From NCBI GenBank assembly GCA_946406115.1, contig OX291544.1, positions 8,308,001 to 8,372,000 of the forward strand: a stretch of 64,000 nucleotides of DNA. Direction: 5' to 3'. The notes under the pieces are model-generated. The model worked only from the letters and a program-made list of their open reading frames with translations, was not told the DNA's origin and made no database searches. Positions 1-12,197 of the stretch are shown piece by piece; position 1 is the stretch's first letter, and each line of letters opens with the position of its first letter. The translations under genes were made by a program, and so were the position numbers. This DNA is from Apoda limacodes. Its lineage: Eukaryota; Arthropoda; Insecta; Lepidoptera; Limacodidae.

Positions 1-555
1 TTATAATATTAGCAAATTCACTTAACGAAGGTTTGAACTATAACACAAAAATGTGTACTTATGACTGTAACCAAATTAATCAAATCCTTCCAAACTTACC
101 TCGTTAACATCACCTTAAAGTGTAAGCTCCTATATTCATTGAATTTGTATATGATGGGCAATATTTAAGGACACAAAATTGTCATAAAGTCAGCACCTTG
201 ACCGTCGTCAATCTTACTCTCACGTCCTCGTTAAACTTAATACCCTTTTCGCTTTTCAATATAAAAGCAATATCCAGAAGAGAAGTTGACAAAATATTTT
301 TTGCATAGAATGCCATGACCAGTTAAGTATGTATAATTTAACCCTGACTTAAAAATTATTATGAATGAAACACAGCCATTTATTATCACGTGTACGTGAG
401 CAAGAAAAAAGACCTCAGCGCTTTTTAGAATAGTTTAACATGAGCGTCATTTTTTACAAAGAAAAACCCGTGGGAGTAAGAAAGGTCTTAGCACCAGTTT
501 AACCTGCACATAATGACACTGTTTACAAGTAAGTGTAATGAAAAAAAGCATGTTA
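1..555. other. AT-rich DNA, nothing recognised
   Basis: No convincing open frame, repeat copy or terminal inverted repeat was seen. Scattered A- and T-runs only. Confidence 0.5.
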
Positions 556-559
556 TACG

Positions 560-955
560 TAAACGACACGAGCTTATAAACCAAAAAAAAAACGAGTTGC
601 ACTCCGGGAGTGCTGGCAGAAGTGAAAACCTTTACACACTATTCGCGCTTAACACTCAAATATGTCACAAGACATGTCTTTGACATTGTCAAGAAATAAT
701 AATGTTTGTTTATTTACTTTTTTGACGTAGTATATTTGACATCGCAATCTGTAATAGAATTAAAATTCCATATCCAACCTCCCTGTACTACTCATAATCG
801 CGAATACCAAAAATAAAAATTATAATAGGCGTGGCATTACGGTTTCCGTCTTACGAATTTCCTCGATTAGGACACGTGACCTGACGCGAGTTTATCGTTT
901 TTTACCCATACCAAAAAAAGTGCACAACGCCGCTAAAGAAGTTTTCACTTCAAAA
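560..955. repeat. Probable dispersed lepidopteran repeat
   Basis: The stretch opens with a short GC-richer block containing CTCCGGGAGTGC followed by GAAGTGAAAAC. It closes with the inverted counterpart GTTTTCACTTC at about 942-952. Both blocks resemble phrases I associate with common lepidopteran repeats, but no second copy lies in this window and the family is not named. The inverted match is short, so the boundaries are approximate. Confidence 0.3.
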
Positions 956-1257
956 AGACAGGTATTTTTATATTCATTTTCTATCGAGGGAAATAGAAGC
1001 CATCAAGTTATTGTAGTCAAAGCCAAAAGGTATATGTTCTTCTATATAGGTTTAAATATAACCTAAAAGACTTACTACCTACAAGTATACCTACAAATTT
1101 TCATTTTCTATAACTAAACATCTAGCAAGCACTTATTCGCATGCTTTTAAAAACATTTAATTATATTTTTACAAACATTTCTTACTCGTCAAAGTATTCA
1201 AATACTATTTTGTGATCAGTTCCGCCCACCCGGTTACCAATGTAGATTTTTACCGAG

Positions 1258-1545
1258 AAGAATCCGACTTCAAAAATATAGGAATTTCTCAATTCGTCGT
1301 GATTGATTTTTCCGTAATTACTCGAAGACGCCTTGACCGATTCGAAAAATTATTTTTTTGTTTGAAAGGTTATACTTTCCAGGTGGTCCCCTGGTCATCA
1401 GAACAGGACAAAATAATGGGATCCTGTAGAAATTGAGGGAAATCTTCAAATTTTTAAAGGCGCACTTAAAGCGATTTGGGTATTTGTGTACGAGAAAATA
1501 AGCAAACAAGTCACCTAAAAGTAAAAAATAAAAACATTTTAACGA
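1258..1545 (+). repeat. Dispersed repeat, CCGACTTCAAAA family, copy 1
   Basis: It begins near CCGACTTCAAAA, then carries TCTCAATTCGTCG, a CGAAGACGCCTTGACCGATTCG block, a T-run, and GGTTATACTTTCCAGGTGGTCCC. The same blocks occur in the same order at 16115-16500, so this is a dispersed element. The short open frames across it on both strands are not conserved between copies and are not coding. A related CCGACTTCAAAA also starts the adjacent MITE at 1552. Confidence 0.7.
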
Positions 1546-1551
1546 AAACAA

Positions 1552-1739
1552 GAACCGACTTCAAAAGATGCACTAAAAAAGTACAAATAATTATTTAAAA
1601 AAAAATTGATCAAAATTACAGTTTGAAGTTGGTATCGTACAAGTAAAGTAACAAGAAGTAAAGTAAGAAGACCCATTTATATTAGATTTATTGAAATAAT
1701 TATATTTAACTTTTGAGTGCATCTTTTTAAAGTCGGTTC
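1552..1739. mobile_element. MITE with TIRs of about 31 bp
   Basis: The left end (1552-1582) reads GAACCGACTTCAAAAGATGC and continues into an A-rich run. The right end (1709-1739) is its imperfect reverse complement, with GTGCATCTTTTTAAAGTCGG visible. The element is about 188 bp with no coding capacity, so it would depend on a transposase encoded elsewhere. No clear target-site duplication was found. Confidence 0.6.
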
Positions 1740-3845
1740 TTATTATTATTAAAAAGTTTTAATAAAAATTAATTCAAACATCCTGTTAGTTAGCCGAATA
1801 AGTATTTAAATGAGCGTGATTATTAATAAAAGTGATAAGTATGTATGTATTAATAAAAAAATATTTGCGAACCCAATGGAAACTATTGCATTAAATGAAG
1901 CGTATAACCTTCACTATACCTTAACAATACTATATACCTACTGTTGTACGAGATGTTAAGTAATTATAACTATCTAAAAATATATTATAACTAATTAGGT
2001 AACAAACTGACAAGTTATACAACTACAGAAAGTAGCAGGAAAATCTCGTTCAAACCAACATCAAAGCCCAATAATATTCAACGTAAATGTTGTATCAACA
2101 GAATAAATTCCACCGCGCTTTTTCTTTCAAAATAGTCTCAGAAATGTAATCATCTCAAATATTAAATAACATCTTTGAAGACTTCACAAATAAAAAACGT
2201 TTACGAGTACATTTCTCAAACAATCGGCATCGCCGCAAAAAATTTTTGGCTTCAATTCTCTTTAGGCTTTGCCAACTGCCTTAAATTGCCTTTATCTTGC
2301 CAAAGCTTTATCGGTAAACTATCAAATACGAAATTTTACAATTCCCCTCCGGGACTGAAGCCGAATAAAAGCCGTATTCTTAAAATGCTTGAAGTACTTT
2401 GAAACAATATACGATTATTTTATTTCGGTAAACACAAACACAGAGCGACAACAATACTGTTTTGTGAATTTTTTATTGGTATTTCATAATCTATGGTTAT
2501 ATATATATACACAAGAAACTTATTATCGTGAATTCGTCCACGAGAAATTTAAAAAAAAAACAGAAAGCTTTTATACACAGAAATGTTTTACCTACAAAAA
2601 TATATATGAAGCCTTATGCAAATGTTTTGCCCCTAAGGGAGGGTTTTTGCCAAATCGGCGAAACACGTTAATCTTAATTATGCATCTAAACGAAATACAA
2701 ATTTTCGTGCTTCACAAATGAAGCACAAACCTAATTTTTGCCCCTTTTAGAGAATAAATTTTGCAAAATCTTCGTTTTATTGTAACCCACATGCCAAATT
2801 TCAGGATCCCCGAAATTACACAAAATCTATTCTTATTATACAAATCAAACAAATTTACGATTTCTTTCTCCAGTAGTATCATGTTTTCTACAATTTAATC
2901 ATAGATATCTTTGGTTTGTTTTTTTAACTAACATAAGCGAACTTACGGACGAAATTATGTGTAAAAGCGAAATTTAAACTCACTTTTTGTATTTTATTTT
3001 ACGATCTAGCAACCCTGATATATAGAATAGTATTGAATATATATAATAATGTCTGTCTGCTGTCTGTATGTTTTATTGTTCTGCCATCAACCGTTTACAT
3101 CGCTTACTTTATTTTCATAATATTATTATACATGTTTTCAAATAATTTAAAGGGTTAGGTCACGGTTCAGTCTGTTATTATTTTTATTAATTGATTAAAC
3201 CTTAATAGGCCGTGAAATGTAGTTTACAGTTTTACAGCAAAGCAAAGCTTATTACTCACCAAGTTTAAATAAACATACTAGTACAATAAATAAGTCATGG
3301 CCACCTTCACTATACAATAGGACCAAATATTGACTAGATATTTTTTGGAACCATTAATTTTCATTTTCAGAGAATGTCCTCCGAATTTCGATAACCTGTG
3401 CTTACCCTGATCACACTGTAATTTGAACAAATATATTGGCCATTTGTCTTACTTTAGATCGCTTGTCAGGCAATATTGAGACTGTTAGGAGCTTAGCGTA
3501 GTCACCACTCAAATTTATTGGCACAATTTATAGGCTTGAAAGCTAATTTCTGTAATACTGATGATTTGCATGTGCATAAATGTGCTCAAAAACATTATAA
3601 GATGTCATAAACATTACAGTAATATGTATTTGTTACATATTTCCTAAGTAATTAATATGTGTGTCCTAAGTAATGTCGCCTTAAAACTTTTCTATTACTT
3701 ATCTATGGAAATTAACGATTTTAGCGTATTCTAGTCACATTTTTGCCTTTATGCTTAAACTTATAGTCAGTGCACTAGATATTAACAATTTTTAATGATT
3801 AAACCGACTTTTGTAACAACCAAACGCTACGCACGCTTTAAAAAA
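1740..3845. other. AT-rich DNA, nothing recognised
   Basis: Two overlapping open frames on the plus strand (2175-2402 and 2389-2721) begin at non-ATG codons, are AT-rich and show no family resemblance. No repeat shared with the rest of the window was seen. Confidence 0.45.
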
Positions 3846-3849
3846 ATTA

Positions 3850-4034
3850 AAAAGTGTTGGAACAAGTCACTTCAAGAATTTTTTCTTGCAATAAATACAT
3901 AAAAAAAACAGAAATAACTCAGGGAGGTTCTGAACTAGACAAACGCAATGTTTGCAGTGTATATTACTTTCAACCCTTCAGATGCTAAAGATTTGCTAAA
4001 AAAATTGCGCAAAAACTGCTTATTTACGCGATCT
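3850..4034 (+). repeat. Dispersed repeat R, copy 1
   Basis: The order of blocks is AAGTGTTGGAACAAGTCACTTC, an A-rich spacer, CTCAGGGAGGTTCTGAACTAG, ACAAACGCAA, CTTCAGATGC and CTTATTTACGCG. The same order recurs at 10795-10957 and, inverted, at 33487-33652. No coding capacity and no obvious terminal repeats. The element class is unknown. Confidence 0.65.
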
Positions 4035-4035
4035 A

Positions 4036-4890
4036 GGTTTAAGTTAAGAAAGTTTAAGATAAAAGCTTTTGATAATTTACCTTAAAGGTTTGCGCAGATA
4101 TACAAAATATTTATATTTCACTGTCGCGTAAACCCAAAATACATGCAAAATTATAACTCTATCCCATATCCAGAAGTTACTCAAAGTAGACTTCAAAAAT
4201 TTAACGCAAAGTTTAACTAAGCCTTTAAAAATATGAAGTCTTATAAATACCTATCTATATGATATTCGAACATCGACAAAACAACCCGATTCAAAATTAT
4301 AATAAACTTCTAAATATTTACCTATCTAACGTATATTATACCCCGAGGTCAAACCATATTGATTTGTCACCAGAGGTAATAAATAAATAGATTTCATACA
4401 AAATCTTAACTAAAAAGCTAGCAAGTGTCGACTGTGAAAACCTATACATAGTATAACCTATCGATACCAAAGAGCTCCCATACTAACTGTACTGACAGAT
4501 TAACACTGAGCTCAAACCACTGCACGGGTTCTAGGAAGGAACATGAAATCTGGCATGTAGGTACTCGTACGTTGTTCGAACGACGACGCAGGACTTCAAT
4601 CACAAAGGATTTAGTGTAATTCAATTCCTGAATATTGAACATTTTCGGTTAAAGTGTTAAAGCATAATAAACTAAAAACCATAATGATACATGGGCAGGT
4701 TCCTGTAAATTACACATGTGCCACCAATTTTGTTAGTTCAAGCTATATGAATACAAAATTATGTATTATAAACTAGGGATGTAAGGATACTGATAATAAT
4801 TCGTCGGCCGTTATTTTACTTTAAAATACCAATGCTTTTTCGCTATAATGACAGGAGTAATGCAATATTGAAGTTTTCTTCGATGCTTAC
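4036..4890. other. AT-rich DNA, nothing recognised
   Basis: A minus-strand open frame at 4442-4642 lacks any recognisable motif. No shared repeat or inverted repeat was found. Confidence 0.4.
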
Positions 4891-4949
4891 CTAACTTTCC
4901 GCTCCTTCAACTTTTTAATCATTTACATGAAAAATAGATATAATGATGG

Positions 4950-5195
4950 ACTTATGTTGCCTTAGCCGTCTCGCTCTACGTCCCTACTGCAGGGGCACAG
5001 GCCTCTTCTTCGGGAAATGAGGCTTTGGTTATATGTTACTGCGCTGGCCAAACGCGGTGTTGATTTAGTGGCCTCTTTCATGTAATAACAGCCAGGACCA
5101 ATGGTTTGACGTGCCTTCGTAAGCACAGAAAAATGTGCAACTAGAGCGGTTACCCATCCAATGACTGACCGCGCCTAAGGCTTCTTAGGTACGTA
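4950..5195 (-). mobile_element. 5S-rRNA-derived SINE-like repeat, copy 1
   Basis: On the minus strand the element starts with GGCGCGGTCAGTCATTGGAT and GGGTAACCGC, matching the internal promoter half of 5S rRNA. It continues through a GGCACGTCAAACCATTGGTC block and ends in CCTGTGCCCCTGCAGTAGGG, which resembles the 3' tail of lepidopteran LINEs. A 5S-like head with a LINE-like tail is the layout of 5S-headed SINEs (SINE3). A related copy lies at 23480-23650. The 5' half of 5S is missing, so it is not a functional 5S gene. Confidence 0.55.
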
Positions 5196-5468
5196 TATCG
5201 TTTTCGATATAAGAATGAAACAGAGCCACGAGCACCTCTTTCTTTAATTGGTCCTTCCGCACCTTTAACTTCCTAACCTTTAAATCACTAACCTACATGA
5301 AAAATGTAAGTATGTAATGAAGGACTTAAACTGTGTCTACTTGTGGCTAATGTCAGGGTGTGTGTTTGTAGTGGTGTTAGAGAGTGCGTTTGTCTTGTTT
5401 TTTCATAGATGTGATATGTTTATGCTGTTAATATACATAATATATATAATATTTAGACGAAAACATAC

Positions 5469-5712
5469 ATCTAATACCTTTAAACGGGCAATTCTTGTAT
5501 ATATGTACATATATCGATCTAGCTAGGTTTCATTTTTAGAAAACGTCGTTCTATCCGTGTTTTAGGCAATGATAAACTGAATAATATGGATCATTAGCAA
5601 GATCTATTTGTAAGTAGTAATACTATTATTTTTACCGACACAGCAACACTAATACTTTACAATAAATGGCGATGTTAAACAAATACGAGCAAAGCCCGGT
5701 CTCCAGGTACTA
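5469..5712 (-). repeat. TA-microsatellite element, copy 1
   Basis: Shared blocks are CTAATACCTTTAAACG, a TA-rich stretch, GAAAACGTCGTT, TAGTAATACTATTATTTTTA, CCGACACAGCAACACTAA and CCAGGTACTA. The other copies are at 12131-12470 (same orientation), 27374-27680 and 52398-52758 (opposite). This copy is shortened: the TA run is short and the block after it is missing. Confidence 0.65.
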
Positions 5713-5955
5713 TTTCATAAAAATAACACTTTACAAAACTGGGATGAAAAAAACAATTTTAGCAGAAGTTGCTTCAATCAAACTTTACTAAAACGTTATC
5801 AAAGATTTAATTGCGTCGTTCGTCTTTGAAATATTTAAAAGAAAATCCATTTTTGTTCTTAGATTATTTTTAAGTAATGCAACAGTAAAACCAAATTACT
5901 TATACCAGTATTAATCCTAACTTATATTATATTTGTTAGTCGGTTTGTTTCGCAA

Positions 5956-6152
5956 GTACCCAGTTGAGCTGACGGAGACGGACTATTAAGGAGGCTACTT
6001 TTGAAAAAAACGCACAGGAAACTATAATCGAATTCCACGTGATATAACTTGCTTGCTGTAGCCATCTTTCTTATTCAATAAAGGAGTTGCCGTAGGAATG
6101 GCACTCCAACAACTGAATTTAGCACGAGCGGAGACGCGGGCCAAAGCTTGAA
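5956..6152 (+). repeat. Degenerate Helitron 3'-end remnant
   Basis: Contains CCAGTTGAGCTGACGGAGA, comparable to the Helitron-like copy at 56806. It ends near GCACGAGCGGAGACGCGGGC and CAAAGCT, a decayed version of the hairpin-plus-CTAG end seen intact at 59573. The final CTAG is lost. Confidence 0.35.
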
Positions 6153-8455
6153 ACGAAATACACAAATAATTAGTTTGGTAGCAAGTACTGCACGAGCAAC
6201 TTCGCTTGAGAATATTTTTTGCGTCTTTAAAAAAATCGTTTCTTTAGCGATAAAGACAAACCGCTGCCGCTGGACAGATTTTGAAAAAACTCTTATCAGA
6301 TCTGACATAACGTGGCGTATTGATTGATATGGATACCTCCCTTGGTTCTTGAGATATCGAGGAGCAAAACAAAGCTAACATACCCCCCCCTACACGCACA
6401 CACAGACATCACTCTAATAATGATGGCAAACGATCCTCCATATCTCAAAACATAAAGAAAACGAAAATTTTGCGATTTAGATTTTCGGACCTATTATAAT
6501 AAATTCCCTCAAGAGAAGTTAATAATTTCTAATTAATTTCTTTTAGATTTAAAATTTTATTTCTGGAGAATACGAAAGCTACCGCAGCTAAGCTAAGATC
6601 TTATGCACCATTAACTGTAGAAGCTCAAACCGCATCAAATGCAGATGCGTTAAAATGTCGTTAAGGCTATCTTGTCTACTGCGCCGCGGTCGTCGCGCTG
6701 CATAGTCTCATGTCGATTAGGGAGTCACCGATAAACCGCTGGCAGCTACGAATTAGGTTTGTACAGTACCTATAGTACGTAAACTGCATACTGTATATAT
6801 TATAGGTTGCAACTTTACAGGGTGGCAGAGTGACAGTTTAAGGGAACAACAAACTAGTGTTTGTAAGATGTAAAGATCAATGAATGGCTAAGTTAATTTG
6901 CGGAGAAACGTTTGAAAATATCTTCCGTTTTGTGAAGATTTTAATGTCCCCATACCAGGGTTATAATAAATATCTTTAAAAATGAATATTGCCAAAAATA
7001 TTGATTGCTTGGATTTTTAACTAAATTAAATTAAATCATAATGCATATACAGAGTATCTAAATAAATATATTTCACTTTTTAATTAAAATATTACATTAA
7101 GGTGGATAACTTTCTTATGTCTATTTGTTTGCAAGTTTTGTTTTTAAACTTTTATTCCCTAAATTATAGCCAAAAATAAATAAAAACTACTTGGCTAATT
7201 AAATGCGTACATATATCATTATTACATTATTTGCATCTTTTAAGTAAATGTCTAAAATAATATAAGTAAGTTACATGTTATTGGTGTATAATATATTTGT
7301 TTGGTAATTATTTGATAATTATCATGACTATTGTCATGATGAAAATTCATATTTTCGAACCCTGCTCTATAACCCTTTTTTATTTCGTAATTATAAAATA
7401 TATAGTTTTATCGTGTTAATCGTGCTTGAATAGGTACTAACATAGAACGTTACATGAATTTCGTACAGTTACAAACTGCCAAAGACGGCTCATCCTAAGG
7501 AGCACTGGTGCAGCGAACTCCTATAATTAGTTATCTACTTAAGAAACAATATGTTTTTAAATTTTACTTAATATAAATAATTATTATGCTTCGATTAATC
7601 ATTATGTTAAAAAGCATTTTACTAAAATCATTCCGTACACACACAGTTAACTAAAGATTTAGTACGGAATTGAATTGAGGAAACTGAGTCACTAAGTGGA
7701 GCGCTAGCAATTGCGATCCTACAAAACGAATTTCAGTACAGAGACTTCGAGCTAAAATCAACGTGTGAAAGAAAAAGTTTGACACAGTCTCGCAGGGGAA
7801 ACAGAAGATTTTGTATGAAAAATTAGCAAAATGTACAGCGCCGCTCCTGGGCCAGAAGGAAAATACTGTTGCCGCTCTTATCACAATAAATGTTTTAGTA
7901 AGCAAATTAACGTGCATAAACAGTTTGTTTATTGTATAATAAGTTACTATAGCAAAATAAAATGTAATTATTGTGATGTGATTAAACAGTGCGAAAAATT
8001 TTAGTAATTCAACTTGAAATAAAGACAAAGGGTCACAAAAATGTGGCACGAATACATAGACGCGCGAAATAAATCTAAGTAGGCGAATGAATTTTAGGTT
8101 TAAATAGAATTAGCATTTAAGCATTTTTTTTAGGGAACACCCATTAAAATTGGCACGAGCCGACTCTGAACTCTACAGTTGAATTTTTTTTTAATTGATC
8201 GGGTATTTATTTAAGTAAATGTTACTGTCGCCTCCATGTAGCCTCTAGAGAAGCGATAACGAACTTAGGATAACAATTAGGTACTACGTCACAAATGCTA
8301 GGTGTTTCTTTGCATAATATAATCCGGAATGGGAAAATTTGTTGAAGAACCAAAGACATCCATCCGACATAGCTCAAATAACTACTCTGCTTGGTAATGT
8401 ACATAAATAAATCAATGGAAAAGATTCTCGAGTGGCAGATTGAAAGACGCAGACC
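6153..8455. other. Unassigned DNA with one GC-richer patch
   Basis: About 6590-6860 is GC-richer and contains GCGCCGCGGTCGTCGCGCTG, but no reading frame or shared repeat was found there. The 132-codon minus-strand frame at 7651-8049 has no ATG start, is AT-rich and has no motif. A small palindrome with ATCATGAC arms lies near 7322. Nothing else was seen. Confidence 0.4.
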
Positions 8456-8456
8456 T

Positions 8457-8900
8457 GGGGCCTGATTCTCGTGCTGATAGTGATAATATCGAATTCAAAA
8501 TATGTTTAATTTATTTACTCATGGCTTGTTAATCGCGGTAACTGTTGTAGTCAATAGATTGACTAATGTTAACTAGATATGTCGTTTAAACATAGCGGAT
8601 ATAGTTTGCAAATAATTTTCATATTCTTAGCGTACGTTAGCGCTCAACATACAGCGAGTGAACGGTAGCAGTAGAGATGGGATGTCGCACAGAAAGTGGC
8701 ATGAAAACGAGTCAGAATTAGTGTGATATTAGTAGACAGTTATATATCCCCCCACCCCATAGTGAGTTCTGTCAAAACTATTTAGCTAATATTACTTTCC
8801 GTGCGACATACCGTCTCTACTGCCACCGACCACTCGTTATAGCCGGCTAGCATTATACCTCGTCGTCGTACTCGTCCCCCAGGGGCCTGATTCTCGTGCT
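8457..8900. mobile_element. Composite repeat bounded by 19-bp direct repeats
   Basis: GGGGCCTGATTCTCGTGCT occurs perfectly at 8457-8475 and 8882-8900. Between them is a block (8510-8560, TTAATCGCGGTAACTGTTGT) that recurs at 45830-45852. There is also an inverted repeat with arms of about 43 bp (8655-8697 and 8794-8836, 6 mismatches). This looks like a foldback element inserted in, or forming part of, an older repeat. No coding capacity. Confidence 0.55.
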
Positions 8901-9530
8901 AATAAAATTTATTTTATTTTGTTATAAATATCTATAAACAATGATAAAACACATACAGACAAAGTAAGAACTTCATTTTTCTTGAAGTCTATAATCTATA
9001 ATATTGACGAAATTCAGACAAGTGATGTATAGGTACACAATTAGGTATATGTAACATATATAGAATTCAATGACATTAATATTATGATTAATTAATATTT
9101 TTTCAGTTTCCTTATGCTGAATACATATTTTATAGGTACTTGTCTGACTTATGGACACCGGCGTATCATAGTAAAGGTATCTACTATTGTACCTACTGTA
9201 GTGTAAGAAGTAAAAAAAACACACTTATGTTTTATGACTATGACTTAGCGAGTATATTATCAGTAGTGAAGGTTAAATTTCAATTTCTTTTAATACTGAT
9301 TTACTAATATTTTTTTTTAAATCTGTCCAGTACCTGTTGAGACAATATCTAATCTTAAAATAGTTTATTTATGCAATTGTTGCGAATGTAAGTACTTTAC
9401 AACACGAATGATAGTTTGTGAAACGGGGCGCAGCAGTTTATCAATAGCACGAGTGTTAATAAGACAAATTTCGTGAAATTATATAAGTACAATGTTTTTA
9501 TACGACCTTAATTAAAAAATATTAAAAAAA
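8901..9530. other. AT-rich DNA, nothing recognised
   Basis: A minus-strand open frame at 8973-9224 is tyrosine- and isoleucine-rich, as expected of AT-rich non-coding DNA. No repeat was found. Confidence 0.45.
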
Positions 9531-10065
9531 CTGGCCAAGTACGAGCTGGACGCGCGCACCGAGGATTCCTTACCTACCACCATTTTCGTAATTTACAAAC
9601 ACAAACAAAAAAAAAAGTGCCGCTAAGCTGTCACCCATCCAAGTACTGACCAAGCCCGACGTTACTTTGAATATCGTTTCCAACAAACAAATGTGTTTCT
9701 GTTTCTCTTAATAATAAGCTAGATGGCGCTGTAACGGTAATTTAAAATAGTAATGGCTTGGGTTCGACTCACATTTAGCCGGTTTTTATTATTTATTGTT
9801 GTACTTTAGAGTTCACACTTTTTTTCATTGCAAGTTTGAAGTTTGTATGTCTTTCTGTTTTTAAGATAGAGCAAAAACAACGAAAATTGTTGCTTGTATG
9901 AGGACCTACTTAAATTTTAACTTTTTTTATTTGTTAGATAATCCCTCATTATAACTCATATTCTGTGAAAAATTCAGCTTTCTACGTATTTCGGTCTAAA
10001 AGATAGAGCCTTTTAATGGTCGGACAGACAGACGGACAGACAATCAAACAACAGTAATTTGATAA
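9531..10065 (+). mobile_element. GGTACGGAACCC-family element with 5S-like insert, copy 1
   Basis: It starts with GGCCAAGTACGAGCTGGACG, the decayed counterpart of the GGCCAAGTGCGAGTCGGACT start seen at 60813. At 9629-9670 it carries a 5S rRNA-like segment in antisense (TCACCCATCCAAGTACTGAC). It continues with AGATAGAGCAAAAACAACG and ends with GACAGACAGACGGACAGACA. Related copies with the same 5S segment are at 46950-47500 and 55000-55530. Confidence 0.6.
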
Positions 10066-10790
10066 CACGAAGCACGATCTATTTATTAATTAAGCTCCAT
10101 CTACCGGAAGCGTGTTGCACCTCTTTTCAGTAAGGTTTACTTGTTGCTCGTGCTTTAATGTTACAATTTCATGCTTTATGCAACGAGCTGCTAAAAACAT
10201 ACAAGTACAATAGTATAAAAATATCCTTATAAAATCAGTGTCAGCCAAATTAAAGAGGTCCATTAAGTGGGCCTCGAGGGAAGGATCGATCTGGAGACTC
10301 CTTCAATGCGGCCAATCAACTGGTTTATGCCTGGAATAGGTAATTTCAGACTTCAGCAATAAATTTTGTCGTCGCTTAAATACTTTATAAATTCTCTCCC
10401 GATAAGTACTTTTATTGGCTTTTTATAAGTCAAAATTCTTACCAGATAAATATATCAAACCTGTTTAAGAGTAATTATTAGAGTTTTATAATTCAAAGTT
10501 ATTTCATTCAAGTAGACTTTCAGCACTTTTACATTGTCAATTTAACTGTTTTATAGACTCTACTACCGATTCAGTGTGATTTTATCACCGAGAAGAGACA
10601 GCAACAAAGTCAGTAGTTAATCTTTTATATTTCTTATCAATTTCATATTTAAAATGAAATATTACAATACAGTCTCAAACTAGGTAATAAAAAACATTAT
10701 ATGTCATGTTTGAAAATATCACATATATACGTACCTTACAATTAAGTTACTATGTGTGTTAGTGTAAATGCAACACATGCTTCAAAAAAA
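10066..10790. other. AT-rich DNA, nothing recognised
   Basis: A short GC-richer piece at 10260-10330 has no recognised identity. No open frame of note. Confidence 0.4.
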
Positions 10791-10794
10791 CTGC

Positions 10795-10957
10795 AGAAGT
10801 GTTGAAACAATGGTCACTTCTAGATTTTTTTGTCCCTTAAAAAAGATAAATAAAAATCACTCAGTGAGGTACTGCACTAGACAAAAGCAAGTTTTATGAC
10901 AGTTTTTATATATCCTTCAGATGCCACAAAATTTGCACCAAAACGGCATATTTACGT
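10795..10957 (+). repeat. Dispersed repeat R, copy 2
   Basis: Same block order as 3850-4034: GAAGTGTTGAAACAATGGTC, CACTCAGTGAGGTACTGCAC, TAGACAAAAGCAAG, CTTCAGATGCCAC and ACGGCATATTTACGTG. It abuts the LINE 3' tail that starts at about 10957. Confidence 0.65.
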
Positions 10958-11150
10958 GAAGGTTTTCTCTAAGGACTACAGTATGGGGTTCTTCAAAAAA
11001 GAAGTTATTAGATTTCTGAAGGGTCGGCAACGCGCGAGTGATGCCCCTGGTGTTGCAAGCGTCCATATGCTACGGTGACCGCTTACCATCAGGCGGACCG
11101 TAGGCTTGTTTGCCACCTTAGTGGTATTAAAAAAAAAAAAAAAAAAAAAA
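10957..11150 (+). mobile_element. LINE 3' end / SINE tail with poly(A)
   Basis: Contains GGGTCGGCAACGCGCGAGTG, TGTTGCAAGCGTCCAT, CCGCTTACCATCAGGCGGAC and TTGTTTGCCACCTTAGTGGT, followed by an A-run of about 22 at 11129-11150. This is a very common lepidopteran retroposon 3' end. Diverged copies lie at 23779-23955 (+), 50220-50425 (-) and 49700-49850 (-). The long A-run fits retroposition. The open frames across it are not conserved. Confidence 0.7.
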
Positions 11151-11239
11151 CCTAGCCTATATCGCAATCTTAAGTTGAAATTTTTCAGCATCTGATCAAA
11201 AATAATAGGTTCAAAAATTTTGTTCAAGGCAAGCAGTAT

Positions 11240-11648
11240 AGAAATCGGTCTCTTATTAGGACCCTATTACTAAGACTCCGCTGTCCGTCCGTCCGTCCGT
11301 CTGTCACCAGGCTGTATCTCATAAACTGTGATAGTTAGACAGTTAGAATTTAACAGATGATGTATTTCTGATAACAACAAATACTAAAAAACGGAGGAAA
11401 ATAAATATTTAAGGGGGCTCCCATACAGCAAACGTAAGTTTTTGGTAGTTTTTGCTCGATATTGATAACGGCAACAGGTAGACGTTTGAAATATTCACAG
11501 AATATTTATATATATTTACTTTAAAAATAAATAATTAAATTAAAATAAAATAAATATCAAGGGGGGCTCCCATAGAACAAACGTGATTTACGTGCCGTTT
11601 TTATAAATAATGGTACGGAGTCCGACTCGTACTTGACCGATTTCTATT
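11240..11648 (-). mobile_element. GGTACGGAACCC-family element, copy 2
   Basis: In window orientation it begins with GGACCCTATTACTAAGACTC, then GTCCGTCCGTCCGTCTGTC and CACCAGGCTGTATCTCATAA, and ends with GGTACGGAGTCCGACTCG and ACTTGACCGATTT. That is the reverse complement of the copies at 48178 and 60808. No coding capacity. Confidence 0.75.
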
Positions 11649-11649
11649 T

Positions 11650-12130
11650 TTACTTTTCAACGTATAATATGCAATGAGGCATCGCACGGTTGAGTTCTTT
11701 AAACCAAGAAAGTACTTGTAAAATCTCCGGCATTTTAAAACTAAATACGGTAATAATTTTATTTGTAAAAGGCAAATATAGGTGAGGTTATAATATAATG
11801 TGATGTTGCACCTTTTTTACTTAAACCATAGGATTGTGGTAAAAAAACTAAATAATAGTCAGCAATCATTTTGCTTTTCTTAAATAGTAGACTAGTCAGA
11901 TAAATATTTGATTACGATACAGGTAGTTGACATAATCGTAATTTATTTGTTGTTTTACTTAAAGACTTGCACTACAACACTACAATCACTTAAAGTTTGA
12001 AGCTTGTGTGTAAATACACAACAAAAAACTTGTTCTTGTCTATATGTCTCTCATGTTTTTAATTTTGATCTTTTTATTACTTGTCAAGAAATCGCCTGTT
12101 ATAATATATTATTTGTAAAAAGTGCAGCCT
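11650..12130. other. AT-rich DNA, nothing recognised
   Basis: No shared repeat. The open frame starting at 12004 runs into the TA microsatellite and is not coding. Confidence 0.45.
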
Positions 12131-12159
12131 CATCTAATACCTTTAGACGAACAATACTT

Positions 12160-12197
<38 letters not shown>

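Noticed and set aside
7651..8049. 132-codon minus-strand open frame
   Set aside because: Starts at GTG, no ATG at the start, AT-driven hydrophobic composition, no motif and no splice-site support.
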